A stretch of 64,000 nucleotides of DNA, from the NCBI RefSeq assembly GCF_003058265.1, contig NZ_QBUK01000012.1, forward strand, positions 62,001 through 126,000, read 5' to 3'. The notes below the pieces were generated by a model, which saw only the letters and a program-made list of their open reading frames with translations, was not told the DNA's origin and did not search any database. Of the stretch, positions 1 to 9,243 are shown one piece after another. Within the stretch, counting starts at the first letter, position 1. Each line of letters begins with the position of its first letter. The translations under genes and the position numbers were made by a program. The DNA is from Flagellimonas amoyensis (GTDB lineage: Bacteria; Bacteroidota; Bacteroidia; Flavobacteriales; Flavobacteriaceae).

Positions 1-1
1 G

Positions 2-454
2 AAACCCTTTTTGTGGGCGGAAGACCTGTCTTCTTATGATGTCATCTTCAATTTGCCGTTCACCATCCCATTTTATGGGGACCACGTGAGCTTGTTCCCG
101 ATATTGGCATCCATTGCCATTTTCTTTTATATGATGATGACCACAGGACAGAGCATGCAGATGCAGCAACAGCCCGGCATGCCCAACATGAAGTTCATCA
201 TGTACCTATCGCCCATCATGATGTTGTTCTTCTTCAACAACTACGCCAGTGGATTGAGTCTCTATTACTTCATTTCCAACTTGATCACCATTTTCATCAT
301 GTTGGCGATCAAGAACTACATCTTGGACGAGGACAAGATCCATGCACAGATCCAAGAGAACAAGAAGAAGCCCAAAAAGGAGAACAGGTTCCAGCGCAAG
401 ATGCGTGAGATGATGGAACAGGCCGAGGAGCAGAAGAAAACGGGCAAGCGATAA
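2..454 (+). CDS. yidC: Membrane protein insertase YidC, 3' part (5' end outside window)
   Basis: YidC inserts and folds inner-membrane proteins, alone or with SecYEG. Only the last ~150 residues are present. The reading frame is already open at base 2 (KPFLWAEDLSSYD), so the gene starts before the window, and the first internal ATG should not be taken as its start. Visible are the last two or three membrane segments of the 60-kDa insertase family, a Met-rich stretch between them (MQMQQQPGMPNM), and the NNYASGLSLYY region. A strongly basic tail (KKKPKKENRFQRK) follows, of the type that contacts the ribosome. A terminator hairpin lies about 70 nt past the stop. Identity is secure from the family signature; full length cannot be judged. 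Confidence 0.93.
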   Translation, partial: KPFLWAEDLSSYDVIFNLPFTIPFYGDHVSLFPILASIAIFFYMMMTTGQSMQMQQQPGMPNMKFIMYLSPIMMLFFFNNYASGLSLYYFISNLITIFIMLAIKNYILDEDKIHAQIQENKKKPKKENRFQRKMREMMEQAEEQKKTGKR

Positions 455-524
455 GACTTTTCAAAAGGCAGTAGCCGATTTTCAAGGCTGCCTATCCAAA
501 GGATAGTATTCTGTACAAAACAAA

Positions 525-556
525 AAAACTCCCTCAAGAATTTCTTGGGGGAGTTT
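525..556. terminator. Bidirectional intrinsic terminator after yidC
   Basis: The arms AAACTCCC..CAAGAA and TTCTTG..GGGAGTTTT form a long hairpin with A-rich and T-rich flanks, so it could stop transcription from either side. It fits the end of the yidC transcript. Confidence 0.7.
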
Positions 557-767
557 TCCATATTTCGGTTTAGTTTGGAAAGATTTGGGACTTCAAAGAT
601 GCGGCATAATCAATCGGAAAAAAATTAATAGTTGTCAAACCATTGGTTTTTGTAGTAAAAATTTCCCCTTTTGATGTGTTATCGATGAACTGCAATTTTT
701 AAGGACAAAGGCCCCTTGAAAATGGTTTCCAAAAGGCCTTTGCGCTGATATAGAAACGGCTAAAATC
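557..767. other. Non-coding spacer between yidC and the fasciclin gene
   Basis: With the terminator above, this completes a 313-bp stretch without a gene. It is AT-rich with short poly-A/T runs. The only structure I see is AAAGGCC (707-713) pairing with GGCCTTT (735-741), which sits just past the stop of the minus-strand fasciclin gene and may be its terminator, though the T-tract is weak. No ORF, tRNA or conserved RNA was recognised. Confidence 0.5.
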
Positions 768-2639
768 TTAGTTTGTCGTGTCTGGAATCAATACGGTGTC
801 CAGCACATGGATCACCCCATTGATGGCCTGCACGTCAACTGCATCGATACCTATTCCGGTATTCCCTGCGCCATCGGTCACATCGGCAATGTTATCCCCT
901 GTTCCGGGCAAGTTGATGGTAATGGCATCCCCTTCCAAAGTAGTGGCCATGATGCCATCGGATAGGTCTCCAGACCTCACATTGGCCCCTGCAACCACAT
1001 GATGCTGCAAAATTGGGATCAAATCGACTTCGGCGGGTATGGCGGCCAAGGCTTCAAATGCAGCATTGGTAGGGGCAAATACCGTAAAGGGATCGCTGCC
1101 TGCACCCCCTTGGGCTGAAAGCACGCTCACAAAGTCCACACTTGGGGTCAATTCGGTCAAAGCCTGTACCAAGGTGGAGAAATTGGGGTCGGCCACGGCA
1201 AAGGTGACCACCGTTGGCAAATCGATCACAGCATCCACTGCATGGATAACACCATTCGTAGCAACAATATCGGCCAAGACCACATTGCTCGTACCGTTCA
1301 AGGTTACGCCATCATCGGTATTGATGTAAAGGCTCAGGTTTTCATCGGTGTCGAATTCAGCAGCAGTGCTCACATACGAATTGGTCAATCCCGAAGAGAA
1401 TGCTGCAGCGCCGACCACGACATGGTTGGACAGAATGGCATTCAAATCATTTGAATTTGGATTGGTGAAGGCATCGAAGGCATCATTCAAAGGGGCAAAC
1501 ACAGTGAAATCCTCTTCCTCATTGGAAAGCAGATCGGTGAACGTAGTGTTTCCACCATTGGTCAAAGCTGCGACCAAAGAGGTCAGATTAGGATTGGTCA
1601 CGGCATGGTCCACAATATCGGGCAAGCCGATCACGGCATCCACCACATGCACAATACCGTTCAGTGCTTTGACGTCGGCCATCACCACTGTGGATACCCC
1701 ATTGAATGTAACGTCACCCGAAGTATCGAAGAACAAACTCATATTTTGATCGCCAGCACCAACCGCCAGCGTACTGGTATAGCCAGAACCCAAACCAACT
1801 AGGTCATCGGAGGTCACTTCACCACTGATCACATGGTTGAGCAGCACATTGGTCAATACATCCACCGGAATGTCACCCAATTGGGCACCATCCAAAAATG
1901 TCTCAAATGCTTCATCAGTAGGGGCGAGAACGGTGAACGGTCCTTCTCCCCTCAATACAGTAGGAAGGTCTCCGTTGGCCGCTACAAGGGCAGCTACCAA
2001 ATTTTCAAGGTTCTCATTGCCCAAAGCCAGGTCGGTGATGGGAACCAGCAAAACGTCCGCCAATGCATCCAGAGCATCTTGGGGAAGCAAAACTTTGTCA
2101 ATAATGTGGACAACCCCATTGGAAGCTTCAATATCGGCGGTCGTTACCTGAGCTGCCTGTGCAGTGGCATCGCTGATGAACACCCCACCTTGGGTGGAAA
2201 CCTCCAAGGTAGAGCCTTGTAGTGTGGTGATGGTCTGACCATCGCTCAAATCGGAGGACATCACGGCAGCATCCGCAACTACATGATAGGTCAGTACCAC
2301 AGCGAGCAGATCTTGTAATTGTTGCGTGTTGAAGTCATCGAGTGAATCAAAGCCATCCAATTGGGCCAAGAGATCTGCAAAGGCATCATTGGTTGGGGCA
2401 AAAACGGTGAAGGGGCCTTCTCCGCTCAATGCGGCCACAAGGTCGTTGTTGGCACTTTCATCGGCTTTTTGAAGAGCGCTGACCAAACTGCTCAACTGTG
2501 GGGTAGCTTGGGCCGCAGCAACAATGGTCACATCGGTTTCCGGCGGATCGGTGGGTCCGTTGTCATCGTCCGAACAGGATGTGAAAATCAAGAACAATGA
2601 TAGTAATGTAAAACGGGATAGTTTGTCTAATGTTTTCAT
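768..2639 (-). CDS. Lipoprotein with four fasciclin (FAS1) domains
   Basis: A 623-residue cell-envelope protein. The N-terminus is a lipoprotein signal (LSLFLIFTSC, lipobox Cys near residue 22) followed by an acidic Asp-rich tether. Four FAS1 repeats follow, at roughly residues 38-185, 195-340, 343-470 and 478-620. Each has the FAS1 landmarks 'FTVFAPTNDAF' or a variant, a YHVV/NHVV motif (H1-H2 region), and a closing 'NGVIHxVDxVxxxP'. FAS1 proteins are known for adhesion and matrix binding; the ligand here is unknown. Low Cys content and Asp-rich loops suit an exported protein. It is monocistronic and divergent from mnmA. The start is fixed by the signal peptide. Annotation as fasciclin lipoprotein is secure; a surface adhesion role is inference. 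Confidence 0.9.
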   Translation of the reverse strand: MKTLDKLSRFTLLSLFLIFTSCSDDDNGPTDPPETDVTIVAAAQATPQLSSLVSALQKADESANNDLVAALSGEGPFTVFAPTNDAFADLLAQLDGFDSLDDFNTQQLQDLLAVVLTYHVVADAAVMSSDLSDGQTITTLQGSTLEVSTQGGVFISDATAQAAQVTTADIEASNGVVHIIDKVLLPQDALDALADVLLVPITDLALGNENLENLVAALVAANGDLPTVLRGEGPFTVLAPTDEAFETFLDGAQLGDIPVDVLTNVLLNHVISGEVTSDDLVGLGSGYTSTLAVGAGDQNMSLFFDTSGDVTFNGVSTVVMADVKALNGIVHVVDAVIGLPDIVDHAVTNPNLTSLVAALTNGGNTTFTDLLSNEEEDFTVFAPLNDAFDAFTNPNSNDLNAILSNHVVVGAAAFSSGLTNSYVSTAAEFDTDENLSLYINTDDGVTLNGTSNVVLADIVATNGVIHAVDAVIDLPTVVTFAVADPNFSTLVQALTELTPSVDFVSVLSAQGGAGSDPFTVFAPTNAAFEALAAIPAEVDLIPILQHHVVAGANVRSGDLSDGIMATTLEGDAITINLPGTGDNIADVTDGAGNTGIGIDAVDVQAINGVIHVLDTVLIPDTTN

Positions 2640-2814
2640 AATCTTGTTGTTGTATAAGTGTTTAATGTTTTAAAGATATAGTTAAACAAAACAAAATTCA
2701 TTTTGTTTAAGAAAAATTGTAAAAAGTTTAACATTTTTAATTTTTGTTCCTTTTGAAAAGTTTACCCTAGAAATCCGACTGATATCGGATATCGTTTTAA
2801 TGCGTGTTATTTTT

Positions 2815-2822
2815 TATTTTTG
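2815..2822 (+). promoter_or_regulatory. Putative -7 promoter element (TATTTTTG) of mnmA
   Basis: It matches the Bacteroidota -7 consensus TAnnTTTG and lies 18 nt before the mnmA ATG. No clear TTG/TTTG -33 element is seen at the expected distance, so the call rests on the -7 box and position. Confidence 0.4.
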
Positions 2823-2840
2823 TAGCCTTAATAAGTTGAA

Positions 2841-4031
2841 ATGAAAAAGGTTGTTGTAGGACTTTCGGGAGGAGTGGATTCCAGCGTTGCGGCATATCTC
2901 CTAAAAGAGCAGGGGTATGAGGTAATTGGCCTTTTCATGAAGAACTGGCATGATGATTCCGTAACCATTTCAGAGGAATGTCCATGGTTGGAGGACAGCA
3001 ATGATGCCCTCATCGTGGCCGAAAAATTGGGCATTCCGTTCCAAACCGTCGATTTGAGCGCGGAATACAAGGAGCGTATCGTGGATTATATGTTCAACGA
3101 ATACGAAAGAGGACGAACACCCAATCCGGATGTGCTCTGCAACCGCGAGATCAAGTTTGATGTCTTTTTAAAAATTGCCTTGCAATTGGGTGCCGACTAC
3201 GTGGCCACAGGTCATTATTGTAGAAAAGGGACCATCCTGAATGCAAATGGCAGCGAAACCTATCAGTTGTTGGCGGGCAAGGACCCCAATAAGGATCAAT
3301 CCTATTTTTTATGCCAATTGTCCCAAGAGCAACTCTCCAAGACGTTGTTCCCGATCGGGGAATTGCTAAAACCTGAGGTTCGAAAGATTGCCGCAGAGAA
3401 CAATCTCATCACCGCTGATAAAAAGGACTCCCAAGGACTCTGTTTTGTGGGCAAAGTACACCTGCCCGACTTTTTGCAGCAAAAATTGAAGCCGAAAAAA
3501 GGGATCATTGTGGAAGTGCCCAGCACTGCTTCCCAATTTGCGGTGGCTGTTCCCGAATTTCACAATGAAAGGGAGAAATTGGCCTTTCAGGCGGAAAAAC
3601 CCATTTTTTCCATGGAAGATGGCAAAGTCGTGGGAGAACATCAAGGCGCCCATTATTTTACCATTGGGCAACGCAAGGGGCTGAATGTTGGGGGCACCAA
3701 GGAACCCTTGTTCGTCATTGAAACCGATGTGGACAAGAACATCATCTATACCGGACAGGGCAAGTTCCATCCCGGTCTTTACAGGAACACACTTTTTGTG
3801 AAAGAGGACGAGCTGCACTGGGTGCGCCCCGATTTGGCCTTGAAGGAGGATCAGACCATGGAAGTGATGGCACGTATCCGTTACCGTCAGCCATTGCAAA
3901 AAGCCACTCTCTACAAAGTAGGGAATGGTCTGTATGTGGATTTCCAAGAAAAGCAATCCGCTATTACCGAAGGACAGTTTGTGGCCTGGTATGTGGAGGA
4001 TGAGTTGGTGGGATCTGGCGTGATTTCATAG
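2841..4031 (+). CDS. mnmA: tRNA 2-thiouridine(34) synthase MnmA
   Basis: MnmA activates U34 of tRNA-Lys, -Glu and -Gln with ATP and transfers sulfur to make 2-thiouridine. The 396-residue product shows the N-type PP-loop SGGVDSS (residues 9-15). Two catalytic cysteines are seen: Cys100 in [12 protein letters not shown] and Cys201 in DSQGLCFVG. The central domain ([15 protein letters not shown]) and C-terminal beta-barrel are complete. The length is a little above the usual ~360-380 because of an insert around residues 225-250. The start ATG follows a TAnnTTTG box. It stands alone, divergent from the fasciclin gene. High confidence. Confidence 0.97.
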   Translation: MKKVVVGLSGGVDSSVAAYLLKEQGYEVIGLFMKNWHDDSVTISEECPWLEDSNDALIVAEKLGIPFQTVDLSAEYKERIVDYMFNEYERGRTPNPDVLCNREIKFDVFLKIALQLGADYVATGHYCRKGTILNANGSETYQLLAGKDPNKDQSYFLCQLSQEQLSKTLFPIGELLKPEVRKIAAENNLITADKKDSQGLCFVGKVHLPDFLQQKLKPKKGIIVEVPSTASQFAVAVPEFHNEREKLAFQAEKPIFSMEDGKVVGEHQGAHYFTIGQRKGLNVGGTKEPLFVIETDVDKNIIYTGQGKFHPGLYRNTLFVKEDELHWVRPDLALKEDQTMEVMARIRYRQPLQKATLYKVGNGLYVDFQEKQSAITEGQFVAWYVEDELVGSGVIS

Positions 4032-4112
4032 TTTTTTCAAAACCGGCCATTTTATTTCGATTTCCTGAATATTTACCCTTATTTTGAGGGTAACAGTATT
4101 TGGTAAAATCCC

Positions 4113-5054
4113 ATGCAAAACAGAATCACCCAACTTTTCGGAATACAGTATCCCATCATCCAAGCAGGAATGGTCTGGGCCAGCGGATGGCGGTTGGCCT
4201 CGGCGGTCTCCAATGCCGGCGGATTGGGGCTGTTGGGTGCGGGAAGTATGTACCCAGAGGTATTGGAGGAACATATCATCAAGTGCAAAAAAGCGACCGA
4301 AAAACCTTTTGGGGTGAACGTTCCCATGCTGTACCCCGATATTGAAAAGTTGATGGAGATCATTGTCTCCCATGGGGTGAAAATCGTGTTCACTTCCGCA
4401 GGGAACCCTAAGACCTGGACAGGTTTTCTCAAAGAGAAAGGGATCACCGTGGTGCATGTGGTGAGCAGTGTCAAGTTTGCCCTGAAAGCCCAAGAAGCTG
4501 GGGTGGACGCCATTGTGGCCGAAGGTTTTGAAGCGGGCGGACATAACGGAAGGGACGAGACCACCACGATGGTACTGATTCCCTCCGTGAAGGAAAAAAT
4601 CACTGTTCCGCTCATTGCGGCAGGTGGCATTGCGACCGGAAGGGCCATGCTGGCCGCTATGGTGCTCGGCGCGGATGGGGTGCAGGTGGGAAGCCGGTTT
4701 GTGGCCAGTCCGGAAGCCTCTTCGCACGAGGCATTCAAAAAAAGAGTGGTTGAGGCACAGGAGGGGGATACCCAACTGACCTTGAAGGAGCTTGCACCCG
4801 TGCGACTGCTGAAGAACAAATTCTACCAAGATGTGCAGGAGGCCTATGCCAAGGGTGCATCCGTCGAGGACCTGAAAACATTGTTGGGAAGGGCCAGGGC
4901 CAAGCGGGGTATGTTCGAGGGGGACATGGAAGAAGGGGAGTTGGAAATTGGCCAAGTTTCCGGATTGATCCATGCCATGAAGCCTGCAGCCGAAATTGTG
5001 ACCGATTTGATGGCCGAATTCCAGAAGGCCAAGTTGGAAGTGAATGGCTATTAA
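4113..5054 (+). CDS. Nitronate monooxygenase / FabK-like FMN-dependent TIM-barrel oxidoreductase
   Basis: A 313-residue protein of the 2-nitropropane dioxygenase family, cytosolic, FMN-binding. The N-terminus ITQLFGIQYPIIQAGM is the family signature. Glycine-rich phosphate-binding segments AGGIATGRAM and GADGVQVGSRF are seen, as is EAGGHNG with the conserved His region. The same fold includes nitronate monooxygenase (detoxifies alkyl nitronates) and the enoyl-ACP reductase FabK, and the sequence alone does not separate them. It lies 81 nt after mnmA on the same strand and may be read through from it. The start is the only ATG that gives the conserved N-terminus. Confidence 0.88.
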   Translation: MQNRITQLFGIQYPIIQAGMVWASGWRLASAVSNAGGLGLLGAGSMYPEVLEEHIIKCKKATEKPFGVNVPMLYPDIEKLMEIIVSHGVKIVFTSAGNPKTWTGFLKEKGITVVHVVSSVKFALKAQEAGVDAIVAEGFEAGGHNGRDETTTMVLIPSVKEKITVPLIAAGGIATGRAMLAAMVLGADGVQVGSRFVASPEASSHEAFKKRVVEAQEGDTQLTLKELAPVRLLKNKFYQDVQEAYAKGASVEDLKTLLGRARAKRGMFEGDMEEGELEIGQVSGLIHAMKPAAEIVTDLMAEFQKAKLEVNGY

Positions 5055-5105
5055 ACTGTTCGGGTAGAAGCTTTCCCCACTTTTTCATACATTTACCCCA
5101 GAGCA

Positions 5106-5579
5106 ATGAGAACACTTATCCCCACACTAGTTTTTTTGGTGCTCGTTTCCTATTGCCATGGGCAAGTGGAGCGGGACAAAGCACTCCATTTTTTGGGCGG
5201 CAACCTATTTGGTCTGGCCGGAGCAGGAATCGCTAAACAGGCCTCTGAGGGCAACCGTATCTGGACCTTTGTGGGCTCGGTGGCAGGAAGTACGCTCATA
5301 GGCTTGGCCAAGGAAGCGGTCGATGCGGGACAGCGCGAGAACGGTTGGGACAACGACGATTTGGCCGCTACGGTATTGGGTGGTGTCACCGTAGGGGTCA
5401 CCATTGATCTGTTTTCCAAAAAGGACGACAAAAAAAGACTGCGAGGCCGCTATTCCCAACGAGATCTGAAAAAGCAACAACCCTTTTCCTATCCAACATC
5501 TGAATTGGTGGTATCGGATGGTAACCTTCCCAGTTTGAATACCTTGGGACTTTCCAATCAGCAGTTTTATATTGAGTAA
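5106..5579 (+). CDS. YfiM-like exported protein
   Basis: 157 residues with a signal peptide (LIPTLVFLVLVSYCHG) and a short conserved core. 'DKALHFLGG' near residue 25, a Gly/Ala-rich putative membrane-associated segment, then 'GLAKEAVDAG' and 'WDNDDLAATVLGG' match the pattern of the small YfiM/DUF2279-type putative periplasmic or lipoprotein family. Function in that family is not established. The C-terminal 50 residues are basic and polar (KKDDKKRLRGRYSQRDLKKQQ) and look disordered. A Cys occurs at the end of the hydrophobic run, but its context is not a convincing lipobox. It lies 51 nt after the nitronate monooxygenase gene. Confidence 0.7.
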   Translation: MRTLIPTLVFLVLVSYCHGQVERDKALHFLGGNLFGLAGAGIAKQASEGNRIWTFVGSVAGSTLIGLAKEAVDAGQRENGWDNDDLAATVLGGVTVGVTIDLFSKKDDKKRLRGRYSQRDLKKQQPFSYPTSELVVSDGNLPSLNTLGLSNQQFYIE

Positions 5580-5596
5580 GGTTGCTATGATATTTT

Positions 5597-5664
5597 TGTC
5601 ACTTCGAGCGCAGTCGAGAAGTGTTTTGGGTTCGATCAAGGTCTCGACTGCGCTCGACCTGACA
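5597..5664. repeat. Extragenic inverted repeat (REP-like, GCAGTCGAG core)
   Basis: Two 22-nt arms, 5597-5618 and 5643-5664, are inverted copies with 20 of 22 positions paired around a 24-nt loop. The core is TCGAGCGCAGTCGAG. It lies between convergent genes and could fold into a stable stem in either transcript. Elements with this core are common between genes in Flavobacteriaceae (general knowledge). A degenerate relative lies at 37103-37170. Confidence 0.8.
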
Positions 5665-5690
5665 TTTGATGGCCCGCCTAAAAGATGTAC

Positions 5691-7025
5691 TTAAATTAAT
5701 CCCCTCGCCTTGATTTCCAGGTATTTGTTGATGGTGTTGACGGTCAGGTCCTCTGGTTTGGTCAAGATGGTCTGGATGCCGTGTTTTCGGAGTTCGTTCA
5801 CAATGAGTTTTTTCTCATAAATGAACTTTTCTGCAATGGTCTGCTCAAAAATTTGATGCACCGTTTCCGCTTTTTTATGGGCAAATTCATTCAGCTCGGT
5901 ATTTTCAAAGAAAATCACCACCAACAAATGTTGTTTGGCCATGGCCACTAAGTAGGGGAGCTGTCTGTGCAGCGCATCCATGGTCTCAAAATTGGTATAG
6001 AGCAGCAAAAGACTACGTTGGTTCAAGTTTCGTTTTACGTCCACATACAAACGACTGAAATCACTTTCGATAAAATTCGTCTCCAGGTTGTAGAGTGTTT
6101 CCAAGATGAGGTTCATCTGGGAGCTCCGCCGCTCCGCGACCACCCTGTTCTCGATTTTGTCGCTAAAGGAGAACATGCCGGCCTTGTCCTGTTTTTTTAG
6201 GGCAATGTTACTGATCACCAGGGTGGCGTTGATGGCATAATCCAAGAGACTGAGCCCATTGAAGGGCATTTTCATCACCCGTCCCTTATCGATCACGGAA
6301 TATATGGGCTGTGATTTTTCATCCTGATATTGGTTCACCATCAATTGCCCCCGCTTGGCCGTGGCTTTCCAGTTGATGTTCCGGATATCGTCGCCCAGCA
6401 CATAATCTTTTATCTGCTCAAATTCCATGGTGTGTCCAATACGCCTGATTTTCTTCAGGCCATATTCGTGCAAACGGTTGGTGAAGGCCAGCAGATCATA
6501 TTTTTGGAGTTGGAGGAACGAGGGGTAAACGGGAACTTCCTGGGATTGGCCCACGGCATGTTTCCTGGCCAAGAAACCTATGGGTGAAACCGAAAAAATG
6601 TTCAGACTTCCAAAGGAATACACCCCACGTTCGGTGGGCCGTAGTTGATAGTGGAACATTTTTTCCCCACCACTGGGCAGCTTGGTCTCCAACAGAAAAT
6701 CCCTTTTCTGGAACTGGAAAGGAATCTCATCGATGACCTTGATTTTTACAGGGAACAAGTATCCGTTCATCAATCGTAGTTGGATCGGGTTTTCGTCCCC
6801 ATTGGAGAGTTTGTCGGACAAAATTCGGTGTCCTTCTACCTTTCCCTTGGAAGCAAAGAGCAAAATGATATCAACGATCAGCAATAGGACCAAAACGAAG
6901 AAAAGCAACTTCAGCGCCCCGTAGAGGTTGGGGACCATATACGAGATCACAAATCCCACGATGAGCGTCGTGAGGATTATGAAAAATCGTTTTTGCAGGT
7001 ATATGGGTCTGAAGAGCCTTTTCAC
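5691..7025 (-). CDS. DUF58 domain protein (MoxR partner)
   Basis: 444 residues with two N-terminal membrane segments (about residues 13-60), then a cytoplasmic DUF58 region of vWA-like fold. Typical DUF58 features are 'RIGHTMEFEQIKDYVLGDDIR' followed by 'NINWKATAKRGQLMVNQYQDE'. DUF58 proteins almost always pair with MoxR AAA+ ATPases, acting as the client-binding or scaffold side of a membrane-associated chaperone system. It is the last gene of a six-gene minus-strand operon, 3 nt after the MoxR stop. Family assignment is firm; the substrate is not known. Confidence 0.9.
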   Translation of the reverse strand: MKRLFRPIYLQKRFFIILTTLIVGFVISYMVPNLYGALKLLFFVLVLLLIVDIILLFASKGKVEGHRILSDKLSNGDENPIQLRLMNGYLFPVKIKVIDEIPFQFQKRDFLLETKLPSGGEKMFHYQLRPTERGVYSFGSLNIFSVSPIGFLARKHAVGQSQEVPVYPSFLQLQKYDLLAFTNRLHEYGLKKIRRIGHTMEFEQIKDYVLGDDIRNINWKATAKRGQLMVNQYQDEKSQPIYSVIDKGRVMKMPFNGLSLLDYAINATLVISNIALKKQDKAGMFSFSDKIENRVVAERRSSQMNLILETLYNLETNFIESDFSRLYVDVKRNLNQRSLLLLYTNFETMDALHRQLPYLVAMAKQHLLVVIFFENTELNEFAHKKAETVHQIFEQTIAEKFIYEKKLIVNELRKHGIQTILTKPEDLTVNTINKYLEIKARGLI

Positions 7026-7028
7026 TTT

Positions 7029-8027
7029 TTATCTTGGGATTTCGATGCCGTCCACGATTTGTTTCACCACCTGGTGGGCGGTCAATCCTTCCATTTCCCT
7101 TTCCGGGGTAAGTAAAATACGGTGTCCCAAAACGGGGATGGCCACTTTTTTGATGTCATCGGGCGTGATGAAATCCCTGCCGTTGATCGCGGCGAGCGCT
7201 TTTGAAGCATCCATGATGGCAATCGATGCCCTCGGGGATGCCCCTAAGTACAGATTGGCATTGCTGCGGGTGTTGTCCACTATGGAGGCAATGTACTTGA
7301 GCAGGTTTTTCTCCACAACAATTTCCTTGATGGTATCCTGGTACTCCGCAATCTGCTTTGCAGAGAGTAGGGCGGTGACAAGGTCTTCCTCCACTTTGGC
7401 TTTTTGTTCATGCTTGCTCTCCAAGATTTGGATTTCCTCTTCCAGTGAGGGGTAGCTCACATTGATCTTGAAAAGGAAACGGTCCAATTGGGCCTCGGGC
7501 AATCGATAGGTGCCTTCCTGCTCAATGGGGTTTTGGGTGGCAAACACCAAAAATGGGGGTTCCATGGCATATTCCACACCGTCCATCGTGATCTGTCTCT
7601 CGGCCATGGCCTCAAAAAGGGCGGCCTGGGTCTTGGCAGGGGCCCGATTGATCTCATCGATGAGGATGATGTTGGAGAACAAAGGTCCCTTCTTAAACTC
7701 AAATTCAGAAGTTTTGATGTTGAAGATGGAAGTCCCCAAAATATCGCTCGGCATTAGGTCCGGGGTAAACTGGATGCGACTGAAATCCACGCTCATGGTC
7801 TTGGCCAGTAATTTGGCCGTGACGGTCTTCGCCACCCCGGGAACGCCTTCGATGAGCGAATGCCCATTGGCCAAAATGGAAATAATGAGCAGTTCTATCA
7901 TATCCTGCTGCCCAATGATCACTTTGCCCAGTTCGGACTTTATGTTGGAAACAGCTTCCTGTAATCGGGTGAGATCCACACGGGAATTGAACTGTAGTGC
8001 GTCGTCTTTTGGTTCTTGTTCTTCCAT
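7029..8027 (-). CDS. MoxR family AAA+ ATPase
   Basis: A 332-residue cytosolic ATPase. Walker A is GVPGVAKT, Walker B is ILIDEINRAP, and 'KTQAALFEAMAERQIT' is diagnostic of MoxR. Sensor 1 (FATQNPIEQEGTYRLPEAQLDRF) and the C-terminal lid (GASPRASIAI) are intact. MoxR proteins act as chaperones in assembly or activation of partner complexes, usually with DUF58 and vWA proteins. It sits 3 nt from both the DUF4350 gene upstream and DUF58 downstream, so the three are almost certainly co-translated. No separate vWA-BatA/BatB or transglutaminase gene is present in this locus. Confidence 0.95.
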   Translation of the reverse strand: MEEQEPKDDALQFNSRVDLTRLQEAVSNIKSELGKVIIGQQDMIELLIISILANGHSLIEGVPGVAKTVTAKLLAKTMSVDFSRIQFTPDLMPSDILGTSIFNIKTSEFEFKKGPLFSNIILIDEINRAPAKTQAALFEAMAERQITMDGVEYAMEPPFLVFATQNPIEQEGTYRLPEAQLDRFLFKINVSYPSLEEEIQILESKHEQKAKVEEDLVTALLSAKQIAEYQDTIKEIVVEKNLLKYIASIVDNTRSNANLYLGASPRASIAIMDASKALAAINGRDFITPDDIKKVAIPVLGHRILLTPEREMEGLTAHQVVKQIVDGIEIPR

Positions 8028-8030
8028 AAG

Positions 8031-9242
8031 TTACTGCTTAAATGCGGTTATTTTTTTATTGAGTGCTATGCTTTCCTGCTCCGTATGGGCATTTTTATTT
8101 TTCAGTTTCAAGATATATTCGATCAAAACCTTGGTCTCTTGAATGTCCTTGCCGGCTTTGGCCGCCAATAGCTGTATCGTCTTTTCGTTGATTTGTGCCG
8201 TTTCGATATGGTACTGGCTGCGGATGTAGGCCAAAAAGTAGTTTATTTTTTTGTTGATCAGATCTGTATAGTCTTTATTTTGATGGTACAACGATCCAAC
8301 GGCCTGTGCAAACTCCACCGAGGAATTTTTTAGGGGTTCGATGACGGGAATGATCCGCTGTTCCCGCTTGCCCTTAAAGATGACAAAGAGTAGGATGCCC
8401 AAAACGGCCAAATAGTAGGCCCATTTCAAGGAAACTTGGTTGAGCACAAAGCGCATGGGGGAATCGATGAACACCCGACCGGATTTTTTGTAATTGTCCC
8501 AAAAAAGCACATCGGCATCCTGGAGATAGGAAAAGGTATGGGCCACGTAGTCCGAATTGCCCTTGAGCATATAATAATTGGAATAGGCCTGGGGTGTAGA
8601 GGAAATGATGAAATGGCCCTTTCCAAAACGCGTCTTGATCAAATTGGGTTTGGTCACTTCTTCGTCGGGCTCCCCGTCCAGATAGTTTTCAGTGGTGTAG
8701 GAGATATGCCCCAAAATGGTGGTCTTGGTGGAATCCACACTGGTAAAATAAGAGTTGAACACTCCTCGGGACAGTTTAAACTCCTCCTTTTCGAATTTTT
8801 CGTGGGTCAGGTCCAAAATGGTCGTGCCCTCTTTCAAGGAATAGTCGGCCCCAAAATCGATGTTCAAGGTATCCATCAGTTCCCAGCCAAAACCAGTGGC
8901 GGCAATGAAAACGGTATTTCCTCGGTCCACATAGTCCAAGATCTGATTGGTTTCCTGGTGGTCGAGGTCAATATATTCATTGATGAACATATAGTTGGAC
9001 GTTAGGGTGGAATCCCGGTCGATCAAGATGTCATAGACACTTTTATCCACTGTTTCAATTGAACTATTGGGAAAAATGGAAGGAAGTTCGTTGTAGAGCA
9101 CAAAACACCCGAACGGGATCTTGTCCACCGAAGTGTACGATGGCCGCCAGTTGATGGGCCTTGGACGCACAATTTCCGTAATGATGATCCCGACAACAAC
9201 GAGGGCAAATACCGCAATGACTATTTTCGATTTTCGGTCCAT
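8031..9242 (-). CDS. DUF4350 domain membrane protein
   Basis: 403 residues. An N-terminal membrane helix (KIVIAVFALVVVGIIITEIV) leads into an external domain with a GATase-like pattern ('DRGNTVFIAATGFGWEL', 'FGKGHFIISSTPQAYSN'), as in DUF4350. A second helix near residue 275 (YLAVLGILLFVIFK) leads into a cytoplasmic, mostly helical C-terminus of about 120 residues. DUF4350 genes commonly sit with MoxR/DUF58 and DUF4129 genes. The start is 1 nt after the DUF4129 stop. Its function is unknown; the context suggests a membrane component of the MoxR machine. Confidence 0.82.
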   Translation of the reverse strand: MDRKSKIVIAVFALVVVGIIITEIVRPRPINWRPSYTSVDKIPFGCFVLYNELPSIFPNSSIETVDKSVYDILIDRDSTLTSNYMFINEYIDLDHQETNQILDYVDRGNTVFIAATGFGWELMDTLNIDFGADYSLKEGTTILDLTHEKFEKEEFKLSRGVFNSYFTSVDSTKTTILGHISYTTENYLDGEPDEEVTKPNLIKTRFGKGHFIISSTPQAYSNYYMLKGNSDYVAHTFSYLQDADVLFWDNYKKSGRVFIDSPMRFVLNQVSLKWAYYLAVLGILLFVIFKGKREQRIIPVIEPLKNSSVEFAQAVGSLYHQNKDYTDLINKKINYFLAYIRSQYHIETAQINEKTIQLLAAKAGKDIQETKVLIEYILKLKNKNAHTEQESIALNKKITAFKQ

Positions 9243-9243
9243 G

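Noticed and set aside
778..2600. Several long open frames opposite the fasciclin gene (for example 1348-1749 and 1833-2222)
   Set aside because: They are shadows of the biased codon use of the FAS1 repeats. Translations are rich in Thr/Ala/Ser with no domain, and the minus frame has full FAS1 motifs.
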